Source: Nitratifractor sp. (GTDB lineage: Bacteria; Campylobacterota; Campylobacteria; Campylobacterales; Sulfurovaceae). From it: a stretch of DNA of 13,658 nucleotides. The translations under genes were made by a program, and so were the position numbers. Under the pieces are notes generated by a model that was not told where the DNA came from, ran no database searches, and saw nothing but the letters and a program-made list of their open reading frames with translations. Position 1 is the first letter of the stretch. Each line of letters starts with the position of its first letter. The stretch lies in assembly GCA_015485845.1 (NCBI GenBank), contig WFSU01000113.1, positions 1 through 13,658 on the forward strand. Reading direction: 5' to 3'. Shown piece by piece: positions 5,759 through 13,420 of the stretch.

Positions 5759-8700
5759 CTAAACTTTTTCTATCTTGACCGGCATGGCATGTCGGGCATT
5801 GGAACCGCAGACAAAATCGGTCACCGTCGCCAACCCTCGACTTTTGTCCAACAAGCCGATCTTGTTGATGTCGATACCGCTTCTGAGTCGGGCATTTCCC
5901 GGGATCACTTTGCCGTTGATGGTGACATCTTCTGCCCCCTCACCGTTCCTTCCCAGGCCATGCTCTACTCCCAGACAATCGAGCATCACACCATGCCGGA
6001 GACGCAGGTATCCTTCCACCGTACCAAAGGCGGAGGAGACACGAACCTTATCTCCGTGATGCAGGCCAAATTTCTCCGCTGTTTTGGGATTAAGATCGAC
6101 ATAGGTGGTGAAGCGTATCTGATCCATGAGCTTGCTGGCAGCCATCGGGGTCGCCAAGACATTGGATTTGAACGAAAAGGCCGTGAGGGGATACTCTGAT
6201 TTCGGGAAGAGTTTTTCGTACGTCTCTCCTCCGTTCATCCTCTGCTTGAAATACCGAGGCGTTCCACTGAAGCGTTCTCCGGTAATGGAATGCCGCTTAG
6301 TACCAACCGTTTCGTTATAGACTTGGATCGGCTTTTTATATTTGTGACTCAGCTTATTCCCCTGATAACTCTCTTCGATGTCCTGGAACCGACCCCCACG
6401 CGCCATGACATAGGCGGTCTTCCGCCAGTTGGCACCGCATATCCGCTTCAGAGAAGGAACAAACGCTTCGATACCACTGAGCTGAATATCCTCATCGGTC
6501 GCATCGGGTACCGGCTTGCCATCCATTGCCACATTTTCAAACGCTCTGAGGTAAATATCTTCCGCTTTGTTGAGGGGATGCCATGTCCCATTGTTGTCTT
6601 TGATCGCCTTTTCGCCGAAGCCGGGAAGGTTGAGCTTCTTGCCCAGAGCAATCATAAAGCTGATCAATTCAATCGGCTCACCGTTTTTGAAACTGGCTTG
6701 ACGCGGCTTGACCACCGGGAATCTGAGGGTATTGGCCTTGGTCTGATAGCCAGCCCAGACATGGACGATCCCCCATGACTCATAGAGAACGGAGTCCGGG
6801 ACAATGTAGTCGGCATAGCGTGTTGTCTCGTTGATAAACGGATCGATCGCCACAAACAAGGGGATGTTTTTGGGATCGGCCAGAAGCTTTTCGACCTTGG
6901 CATTGGCGCCACTGGTACCGTAGATGAAATTGGCCGCCGCTGTCATCAGAACGTCCAGTTTGTACGGATAGCCTTTGGCACTGTTCATCACCACTTCACT
7001 CTCCAGCGCATTGGTGAAGGGGTACCAAGTATCTTTCGCCGGGTAGGGCTTTCCCTGAGCTTTTTTCTGTTTGTATTCGTTGGTTTTCTCGTACGCCATT
7101 CGAGCCTTGTCGATTCGGGTGCTTTTGATCTTGGTTTTGCCTTTGTAAGCGAAGAGGTTGTAGCGTTTGCCGACGAAGTCCTTGTAGGCACCGCCTCCGG
7201 CACTCATACCACCTTTGTAGTTAAGGTTGCCGACCATGGCTCCCAGCATCATTACGGCATAGGTGGTGTAGAAACCGGTCGTATGCATGGTTCCGCCATG
7301 ACAGTCGACACTTGCTTTGCGCCCGTGACTGACAAATTTGTGGGCGATCTCCTGCATCTTCTCAACGCTGACCCCACACTCTTTGGCATAGGCATCGAGG
7401 GTGTGTTCATTGACATTGCGTGCCAACTCATGAAAGGCAGTTTGCACATGGTAGGTCTTGCCGCCCGATTGCACCTCTCCCTCAAAATCGAGAACAGCCT
7501 GAGTGACGGCCGTAGAGGGCTTGAGGGTATTATCAGTTGCATCGAGAACCAGAGGCACCTTCCCTTCTTTGAGAACCCGGCCAAAGTCCGTTTCATCCTG
7601 GATGATGAGATGGGTCGCATTGGTCCAAGAGGCATCGTTGAGGGCGGTCATGGCTTTGGCTGAGGGGATGCGCAGATAGCCATCGTTGTAGAGCTTGTTG
7701 TTGATGATGATCTGCAGCAACCCCATTACAAAGGCCAGATCCGTACCCGGCACGATGGGAATCCAATGGCTCCGATCCCCTACGGCAATGGTATCGCTGT
7801 TGCCCTGGGTAGGGGAGACGATGGTGTACTCAATGTTCTTCTCCGTCCGGGCACGTGCCAGCAGTTTTCCCTGACGTTTAAAGGGATTCCCCGCTTGCCC
7901 CGGAGGGGTACCGATGCTCAAGAGATATTCGGTATTTTCAAAATCTGGTTTGAGGTGCGGGTATTTTTTGAAATTCCCGAGAAATGCTGCTTCCCCCGCC
8001 CGCATTGAGAGCCCACAGTTGGAAGTATGCCCCTGGACATTCACCGTACCGAATGATTTGAGAAAACGGTGGATGAAGATCTTAAAACGCCCCTCATGGG
8101 TCGTCCCGATGAAATTCAAGCCATTGGATTTTGGCCCGAAAATCGGCTCATCGGGGTTGATAGGGGTCTTGATGTCCCGGACATCTTTGAGCCCTTTGAC
8201 ATGCCCCTCGCCGAAGAGGTCTCCTCCGTTGACAATTTCATCGATCAGTTGCTCGATCTCAATCTCTTTCCATTTGTTTTCACCACGCTTGCCCACACGC
8301 TTAAGGGGTTTGAGCACACGGTTTTTGGAAGTAATCTTGTCAAAAGCAACATTTCCTCTGGCACATACATTGGACCGATAGGTTTCAAACTTTCCATGCT
8401 GGGAGAGAAGGGTGTAGCTCTCCTTGATCGAAGTGTCATACGGTAGCCAAGGGTCACTTGAGAGGAGGTTGTACGGGTTGCCGAGCACCCGCACAACGGT
8501 ATCGTTTTTGGTATCGACCTTGACCCGAATCCCGCACTGGGTGGTGCATCCGATGCAAGTCGAAGCACAGACTTTATAATCCTTGTTCGGGACAAAACCA
8601 TCCTTAGAGACGCTGTATTCTGCTTCCGGCGAATTGAAATAGATGCTATCCTCAGCCAACTCTCCCTTATCCGAAAGGGTGGCCACGGCACTCATGGTTT

Positions 8701-8776
8701 CTTTGTATCCGGCTACCGAGGCGGCCGCAACGACCGCACCCGATCCCAACAAAAATTTTCTTCGACTACTTTTCAT
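5759..8776 (-). CDS. ttrA: Molybdopterin catalytic subunit, tetrathionate reductase-like (TtrA)
   Basis: A 1005-residue periplasmic enzyme of the DMSO-reductase superfamily, expected to bind a bis-MGD molybdenum (or tungsten) cofactor. A Tat signal, MKSSRRKFLLG, opens the protein (R5, R6). The FS0 [4Fe-4S] ligands are C74, C77, C81 (CIGCTTQC) and C138 (NVCARG). C254 in GHTSNCGLSMRAGE is at the position of the Mo-ligand cysteine. The length fits TtrA (about 1000 residues) better than PsrA/PhsA (about 750) or ArrA (about 850). Together with the B and C subunits it should reduce tetrathionate to thiosulfate, but a related sulfur, arsenic or selenium oxyanion is possible. The start at 8776 is chosen because AAGGAG lies six bases upstream and the Tat motif follows directly; an upstream in-frame start at 8812 would place twelve extra residues before it. 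The start overlaps the C-subunit stop by 11 bases, so translation is coupled. Confidence 0.8.
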   Translation of the reverse strand: MKSSRRKFLLGSGAVVAAASVAGYKETMSAVATLSDKGELAEDSIYFNSPEAEYSVSKDGFVPNKDYKVCASTCIGCTTQCGIRVKVDTKNDTVVRVLGNPYNLLSSDPWLPYDTSIKESYTLLSQHGKFETYRSNVCARGNVAFDKITSKNRVLKPLKRVGKRGENKWKEIEIEQLIDEIVNGGDLFGEGHVKGLKDVRDIKTPINPDEPIFGPKSNGLNFIGTTHEGRFKIFIHRFLKSFGTVNVQGHTSNCGLSMRAGEAAFLGNFKKYPHLKPDFENTEYLLSIGTPPGQAGNPFKRQGKLLARARTEKNIEYTIVSPTQGNSDTIAVGDRSHWIPIVPGTDLAFVMGLLQIIINNKLYNDGYLRIPSAKAMTALNDASWTNATHLIIQDETDFGRVLKEGKVPLVLDATDNTLKPSTAVTQAVLDFEGEVQSGGKTYHVQTAFHELARNVNEHTLDAYAKECGVSVEKMQEIAHKFVSHGRKASVDCHGGTMHTTGFYTTYAVMMLGAMVGNLNYKGGMSAGGGAYKDFVGKRYNLFAYKGKTKIKSTRIDKARMAYEKTNEYKQKKAQGKPYPAKDTWYPFTNALESEVVMNSAKGYPYKLDVLMTAAANFIYGTSGANAKVEKLLADPKNIPLFVAIDPFINETTRYADYIVPDSVLYESWGIVHVWAGYQTKANTLRFPVVKPRQASFKNGEPIELISFMIALGKKLNLPGFGEKAIKDNNGTWHPLNKAEDIYLRAFENVAMDGKPVPDATDEDIQLSGIEAFVPSLKRICGANWRKTAYVMARGGRFQDIEESYQGNKLSHKYKKPIQVYNETVGTKRHSITGERFSGTPRYFKQRMNGGETYEKLFPKSEYPLTAFSFKSNVLATPMAASKLMDQIRFTTYVDLNPKTAEKFGLHHGDKVRVSSAFGTVEGYLRLRHGVMLDCLGVEHGLGRNGEGAEDVTINGKVIPGNARLRSGIDINKIGLLDKSRGLATVTDFVCGSNARHAMPVKIEKV

Positions 8777-9929
8777 TCTCAACTCCTTCATAACAATCTT
8801 CCATCTCTTCATCCCAGGGGAATACCAGAAGAACCAAGGCGATCAAAGCAAACAAGATTCCCCAGTTTGAGAGGACTGAAATATAGCTGTCCTGCCCAAA
8901 AACCGGCGGGGCATAATGCAAAAACCCCGGTGTGGTTCGGGGAATTGTTTCTCCTCCGATGACCGTATTCCAACGGAAGATCCACACACCGACTGCCGTC
9001 ACAAATCCACCGAAATAAACCACAGCCGGTATAAACCGCAATTTAGTAAAACCAATGATCAATGGGATAAAGAGCCCCAATACATAGTCGATCCACAGCG
9101 TTTCGTTGAAATGCAGCGTAAAATAGTGGTAGAGTGCGTATTTCTCTCCATTGCCAAAGGTCAAAGCAAAGGTCAGCCACAAAAATCGCATCACCAAATC
9201 GGCGACGATAAACCATGAGAGCAATCTGGCCAACGTAGCAACCATATCATGATCGACCCTCTGTCGCTCAGACAAAAACCGCTGGAACAGAGGGATCAGC
9301 AGGATCAAAAGCCCCGTACCGGAGACCATAGCTGAGGCCAGAAAAATGATCGGCATCAGGGGCGTGTGGTACATCGGATTGGCGTGTACCGCCCCCATGA
9401 TGTAGCCGGTGTATCCATGAACCGCCAGAGCCAGAGGAATCCCGATGGCTCCGAGGATGTAGCCTTTGCGATGATCTTTTTCGCGTGCTGCTTCACTGAG
9501 ATCCATGTTGCCAAAGGTAAAGAGCTTGGCAAGAAGACTGCCCTGCTGGGCATGACGGACAAAGTAAGGGCGATACAAAGCCTGTGCTTCAAAAAAGATC
9601 AGGATCGGATACGCGATCAGAAGCAGCCCTCCCCATTTCATCGGTGAAGTAGGGAAATTTTCCCATCCGTACATAAAAAAGTTGAGTACCCTGCCCGGCT
9701 GCCTCAAGTCATCGAGGAGATTCAGTGGTGCAGCCACCAACAGCACGAACGCCATCAACAGGGCTATGCCGGCGATGGGTTTGTATTTTTTCCAGCCAAA
9801 CACATGGGCAAAACTTGAGATGATAAAGGCCGCAGCCGAGCTTCCTGTGAACCAGAAATAATTGGGCACATCAATACCCCACGGCTTGGCAATGGTGATC
9901 GATGAAACCAATGTGTTGATACTATCCAT
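8766..9929 (-). CDS. ttrC: NrfD-family membrane quinol-oxidising subunit (TtrC-like)
   Basis: A 387-residue integral membrane protein of the NrfD/PsrC family with about nine hydrophobic helices (roughly 26-44, 53-70, 98-115, 156-178, 190-214, 236-258, 278-296, 300-320 and 353-371). Family-typical segments include KPWGIDVPNYFWFTGSSAA (15-33), LDDLRQPGR (72-80), TSPMKWG (94-100) and AVHGYTGYIMGAVHANPMYH (169-188). The role is to bind menaquinol, anchor the A and B subunits, and pass electrons to the iron-sulfur subunit. It overlaps the B gene by 8 bases and the A gene by 11, so the three form one tightly coupled operon. GGAGG lies six bases before its ATG, within the end of the B gene. TtrC of enterobacteria is shorter (about 340 residues); the extra length is mostly loops and the C-terminal acidic tail. 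Confidence 0.82.
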   Translation of the reverse strand: MDSINTLVSSITIAKPWGIDVPNYFWFTGSSAAAFIISSFAHVFGWKKYKPIAGIALLMAFVLLVAAPLNLLDDLRQPGRVLNFFMYGWENFPTSPMKWGGLLLIAYPILIFFEAQALYRPYFVRHAQQGSLLAKLFTFGNMDLSEAAREKDHRKGYILGAIGIPLALAVHGYTGYIMGAVHANPMYHTPLMPIIFLASAMVSGTGLLILLIPLFQRFLSERQRVDHDMVATLARLLSWFIVADLVMRFLWLTFALTFGNGEKYALYHYFTLHFNETLWIDYVLGLFIPLIIGFTKLRFIPAVVYFGGFVTAVGVWIFRWNTVIGGETIPRTTPGFLHYAPPVFGQDSYISVLSNWGILFALIALVLLVFPWDEEMEDCYEGVENEK

Positions 9930-10728
9930 GATTTTCCTCCTCTCCTCGGGCTTTCATCCACTCTCGGTTGAAGCCCTCTTCTGCTTTGACAACATCGTCC
10001 AGACTCTGCGTGGTACTGTAGAGCTCCTCCAGCCGAGAATCCAATCCGATGTAGAAAACTTGGGGATTGGTGCCCTCCGCTTCTTTCAAAACCGTTGTTG
10101 GGAATTGCTGAAGAACCTGGTAGACTTCCGACGTCTTGTCGTTGACATCCCCAAAAATCCGTGCCCCGCCGATACAGGTCTCGACGCATGCCGGCAGCAA
10201 CCCCTTGTCCACACGGTGGGCACAGAAGTTGCACTTATCAGCCGTTTTAGTTCTTTCATTGAAGTAACGCTTGTCGTATGGGCACGCGTTGATACAATAA
10301 CCACATCCCCAACAGACGGTGTTGTCCACGACGACGATACCGTCTTCACGTTTGAACGTCGCGCCCGTTGGACACACAGGGACACAGGCCGGATCGGCAC
10401 AGTGATTGCACAGCTGTGGCAAAAAGGCCTTGCGCGGATCGGGAAACTCTCCCACCTCTGTCTCCGTGACGAAGGTTCGATACTGCTCATCGGGGACATC
10501 GTTTTCGACCTTACATACCGAGGTACAGGCTTGGCATCCAATGCACTTGCGCAGATCCAGTACCATCACAAAATGTTTGCCGACTTGCCCGATGTATTTG
10601 GCATCTTTGGCATCTCTTCCCGGATTTTGCATGGAAAAAGCCTCTGCCTGCGAGGTAACCAGCGTTGCAAACGCAGTCGCAGACAAACCTTTTTTTAGAA
10701 AATCCCTTCTGGAATTTTTTTCGTCCAT
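9922..10728 (-). CDS. ttrB: Four-cluster [4Fe-4S] ferredoxin subunit with Tat signal (TtrB-like)
   Basis: A 268-residue protein with a Tat signal at its start (NSRRDFLKKG, R7-R8) followed by a hydrophobic stretch to about residue 30. All sixteen cysteines for four [4Fe-4S] clusters are present, in four groups: 62/65/68/72, 107/110/115/119, 139/142/145/149 and 166/169/181/185. This is the NrfC/PsrB/TtrB pattern. It conducts electrons from the membrane subunit to the catalytic subunit on the periplasmic side. The start is supported by AAAGGAG five bases upstream (10740-10734). It is the first gene of the BCA unit and follows a likely promoter of its own. Confidence 0.88.
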   Translation of the reverse strand: MDEKNSRRDFLKKGLSATAFATLVTSQAEAFSMQNPGRDAKDAKYIGQVGKHFVMVLDLRKCIGCQACTSVCKVENDVPDEQYRTFVTETEVGEFPDPRKAFLPQLCNHCADPACVPVCPTGATFKREDGIVVVDNTVCWGCGYCINACPYDKRYFNERTKTADKCNFCAHRVDKGLLPACVETCIGGARIFGDVNDKTSEVYQVLQQFPTTVLKEAEGTNPQVFYIGLDSRLEELYSTTQSLDDVVKAEEGFNREWMKARGEEENHG

Positions 10729-10754
10729 CTTCTCTCCTTTAAAGAATGTTCGAA

Positions 10755-10760
10755 ATCATA
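10755..10760 (-). promoter_or_regulatory. Putative promoter of the ttrBCA-like operon
   Basis: On the minus strand TATGAT lies 81 to 86 bases downstream of nothing but the kinase stop region and about 27 bases before the B-subunit start. It is preceded by a T-run and a pyrimidine-rich tract, and would start transcription near 10748, just before the ribosome site. No sigma-54 element is seen. If the two-component system controls the enzyme, its operator should lie in this 81-base gap. Confidence 0.4.
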
Positions 10761-10765
10761 ACAAC

Positions 10766-10805
10766 AAAAAAGGGGAAAGTGGGGGAGAAGAAAAGGAGAG
10801 AAGAG
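10766..10805. other. Forty-base polypurine/polypyrimidine tract
   Basis: The plus strand is purine at 39 of 40 positions, the exception being T10780, and includes GGGG and GGGGG runs. It lies between the kinase stop codon and the -10 box of the reductase operon. On the coding strand it is a C/T tract, which may replace a -35 box or affect DNA shape. Function unknown. Confidence 0.6.
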
Positions 10806-10809
10806 CCCT

Positions 10810-12549
10810 TCACTCCTTGTTTGGGAAAATGATTTGGAAGACGGCACCTTCTTCATCGTTGTGAACAACAATCATCCCGGCATTGTTTTTTTCGATGATA
10901 ATCTTGGTCATGTACAGACCGATACCGGTGCCACTGGTCGCATGTTTCGTGCTGAAGTACGGTTCGAATATTCTCTCGATAGGATCAGTCTCGACCCCTC
11001 CGGCATTGTCACGCACTTCAATGATGTTTTTCCCCTTTTCAGAATAGGCTTTTAGGGAAATTTTTCCGGTGCCAACCGATCGCTCAACCAGAATATCTTT
11101 GGCATTACTAACCAAATTCAACAGCGCCTGAGTGATCTCATTGGGGTACACAAAAAGAACAAAATCATCCTGAATATCCAGGCAAAAGGTAATCCCATTG
11201 TTCTTGAGTGAGGCGCGCATGAGTTTTTCCACTTTGCCGAAAGGAACTGAAATGGAGAGAGACTCTTTTTGCTTACCCGACGAGAAAAAGTTGCGAAAAT
11301 CATCAATCGTCCTCGACATGAATTTGATCTGCATATCTGCATCTTCGATCCGGGTCTGAAGCCGTTCTTTTGTCAGTTTTCCTCGGTCAAAAAACATCTC
11401 CATATTGATCAAAATCGAAGAGAGTTCGGTGAGGGGTTGCCGCCACTGATGAGCGATATTACCGATCATTTCACCCATACTTGCCAGCTTGCTCTGGTGG
11501 ACAAGTATCCGTTCCTTTTCGTTGGCTTCTCTCTCTTTTTTGAGTTTGAGTTCGATCTCCTGCTGCACCCGTTTCTGCAAGTCTTTGTTGATCGCCTGCA
11601 ACTCGGATTGACTGTGCATCAGCTTGGCATTCAGTTCATCCAATTGGTGAAGAATAATATCAAACCCATAATTCATCACCAGCATCGTAATCAGAATCAA
11701 CAATACCATCACGATGATGCTCTGGAGGATTGCCTTGTCTACAATCTCTTTCCAGTGGGTAATGTCCTGCAAAAAAATGATCTTGAAATCGTTGTTTTTC
11801 CCCAGTCCTTTGCCCACAATGGTATACGGGACGAACACACGCCCGTCCAATGCCACTTCTTTCAAGGAGGAAAAATTATCCTGGGAAATCACCCGCACAA
11901 TCGGTGAATCTTTATCCATGGAAAATAACAGTGGTTTTTTAGAATGTTCATAATAAATATACGCATCGATGTCCATGATCTTGTGTATCTGTTCCAGAAA
12001 GTACCTAGGATCAATCACGAACACCACATACCCGACAATCCGGTTGTTCCCATCCCGTGCTTCTGAAACCGTATGGTAACGAAAACGCCCTCCCGCATAC
12101 CAAAACCCATCATACGGTTTTTTCACGGTATCAACATACGAAAGTTTCTCCTGCGGTTTTTGACCAAAGTATGTCAACAATTTTCCTTTTCGGTCATAAA
12201 AACAAAAGGAGGTCAAAAAGCGATTTTCTTTGGTAATGACCTTCCATCTCGGCAGGCTCAAAGTATGAAGAGCCATAAAATCGCTACGCTCAAAAGCCTC
12301 GCGAATCCCATACGAATTGATGTTAGCATAGCCTCGTGTGATATAGAATTTTCGTATCCGCTTGAGGGTCTCCTGATAGACGACCGTCACACGTTTTAAT
12401 TCCGAAAGTTGATTGCTTTTGGCCACGTTTTTAATATCATTATAACGGATCAGAAAAAAGATCGCAGAGAGAATGACAATAACAATGAGAACCAGGACAA
12501 TGGTTTTCGTTTTGACCGAAACAGAGTGGGAGAGGCTTTTAAAGTTCAA
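10810..12549 (-). CDS. Sensor histidine kinase with periplasmic cache-like domain
   Basis: A 579-residue membrane kinase. TM1 spans about 15-35 and TM2 about 274-294, leaving a periplasmic domain of about 240 residues. Segments such as FYDRKGKLLTYFG (117-129) and NNRIVGYVVFVIDPRYF (168-184) resemble double-cache sensor domains. A coiled coil (about 303-350) leads to the H-box ASMGEMIGNIAHQWRQPL, with the phosphorylated histidine H367. The ATPase domain shows the N-box NLVSNAKD (478-485), the G1 box DNAGG (514-518), FEPYFSTK (528-535) and G2 GTGIGLYMTK (540-549). The start is a TTG that overlaps the regulator's stop region by 11 bases, with AGGA seven bases before it; no ATG or GTG lies before TM1. 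With the upstream regulator it should sense an extracytoplasmic signal, likely the reductase substrate or a related compound (inference from position). Confidence 0.88.
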   Translation of the reverse strand: MNFKSLSHSVSVKTKTIVLVLIVIVILSAIFFLIRYNDIKNVAKSNQLSELKRVTVVYQETLKRIRKFYITRGYANINSYGIREAFERSDFMALHTLSLPRWKVITKENRFLTSFCFYDRKGKLLTYFGQKPQEKLSYVDTVKKPYDGFWYAGGRFRYHTVSEARDGNNRIVGYVVFVIDPRYFLEQIHKIMDIDAYIYYEHSKKPLLFSMDKDSPIVRVISQDNFSSLKEVALDGRVFVPYTIVGKGLGKNNDFKIIFLQDITHWKEIVDKAILQSIIVMVLLILITMLVMNYGFDIILHQLDELNAKLMHSQSELQAINKDLQKRVQQEIELKLKKEREANEKERILVHQSKLASMGEMIGNIAHQWRQPLTELSSILINMEMFFDRGKLTKERLQTRIEDADMQIKFMSRTIDDFRNFFSSGKQKESLSISVPFGKVEKLMRASLKNNGITFCLDIQDDFVLFVYPNEITQALLNLVSNAKDILVERSVGTGKISLKAYSEKGKNIIEVRDNAGGVETDPIERIFEPYFSTKHATSGTGIGLYMTKIIIEKNNAGMIVVHNDEEGAVFQIIFPNKE

Positions 12550-13225
12550 GCAGGTATCCTATACCGTAAATGTTGGTGATGCACGCTTTTCCGATCTTTT
12601 TTCTCAGTTCTTTGATCACCGATTTAATCGCCTCTTTTTGAGGAATCTCACTGTCCCAAAGATACGCGCCTATTTCGTCGAAGGAAATGCTCTGATTGGC
12701 GCGGGTAATGAAGTATTCCAGCAGGCGGCTCTCCTTGAGCGTGAGCTGCTTCTCCTCCTGCTCATGATGGACAACCTTCTTCACAGGATTATACACATAT
12801 CCATCTTTCAAAGGTATCTCCAGATGGTTGTCCACCAGTTCGAGTGCCACAATCTTCAAAGCCTCTTTCAAGTCATATGTATCGTATGGCTTGACAAGGT
12901 ATTTTGAAATTTTAAGCTCAACGGCTTTCCAGAGATACTCTTTTTCTGCGTGGGCAGAGAGGATAATGATGGGGATTTTCTTATCTTTTTCCCGGATTTT
13001 TTTGATCGCACTCAGCCCATCCAGATGGGGCATACAAATGTCAAACATGAGAACGTCATATCGGTTTACATCCATCTCATAAGTGGCTTCTAACCCATCT
13101 TCGACAGATACTACCGTATCAAAAAAGAGTTCCAAGACCTCAGAGATATGTTTCCGTATCCCCTTTTCATCTTCGGCATACAAAACTTTTTTGTTTGCCA
13201 ATATATCCAAAACATCGGTGCCCAT
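12539..13225 (-). CDS. OmpR-family response regulator
   Basis: A 228-residue two-domain regulator. In the receiver domain the acidic pair is E18-D19 (YAEDE), the phosphorylated aspartate D62 (MFDICMP), the switch serine S90 (LSAH) and the conserved lysine K112 (LVKPYD). Residues about 155-228 are a winged-helix DNA-binding domain (QLTLKESRLLEYF ... IKSVIKELRKKIG ... IYGIGYLLEL). The start at 13225 has AGGAAG close upstream; upstream in-frame TTG and ATG codons (13252, 13249) lack a ribosome site and add residues not expected for the fold. It is the first gene of an operon with the kinase. It probably activates the downstream BCA genes and perhaps the divergent gene on its other side; this is inference from position. 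Confidence 0.9.
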   Translation of the reverse strand: MGTDVLDILANKKVLYAEDEKGIRKHISEVLELFFDTVVSVEDGLEATYEMDVNRYDVLMFDICMPHLDGLSAIKKIREKDKKIPIIILSAHAEKEYLWKAVELKISKYLVKPYDTYDLKEALKIVALELVDNHLEIPLKDGYVYNPVKKVVHHEQEEKQLTLKESRLLEYFITRANQSISFDEIGAYLWDSEIPQKEAIKSVIKELRKKIGKACITNIYGIGYLLEL

Positions 13226-13271
13226 ATTGCTTCCTTTTCTCCCTGTCATCAAAATGAGATGGCAGGCAAAA

Positions 13272-13277
13272 ATTATA
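13272..13277 (-). promoter_or_regulatory. Putative -10 box of the two-component operon
   Basis: The minus strand reads TATAAT at 13277-13272, giving a predicted start near 13265, about 40 bases before the regulator ATG. Confidence 0.5.
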
Positions 13278-13313
13278 ACACAGTGCGGCTACGGTGTCCA
13301 TAAGAACATTATC

Positions 13314-13348
13314 GTTAAAGAAGCGTCATTAAGGTTCGTTAAGATTCC
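13314..13348. promoter_or_regulatory. TTAAG-type repeats, candidate OmpR-family operator
   Basis: TTAAGGTTCG (13329-13338) is followed directly by TTAAGATTCC (13339-13348), a 10-bp tandem repeat matching at 8 of 10 positions. A third related unit, GTTAAAG, starts at 13314. Head-to-tail repeats with a period of 10-11 bp are the usual target of OmpR/PhoB-type regulators, and one is encoded next door. The site lies between two divergent genes and could control either. Confidence 0.45.
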
Positions 13349-13420
13349 GTTGCGATGGGTTCAGGTTGGGCGCGTAAGCTTTGACCATCTCAACTATCAA
13401 TGAACCCAAGGAGTCCCCTT

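Noticed and set aside
8777..8812. Longer start for the molybdoenzyme gene
   Set aside because: It would place twelve extra residues before the Tat motif; the start at 8776 has a strong AAGGAG and puts the twin arginines near the N-terminus.
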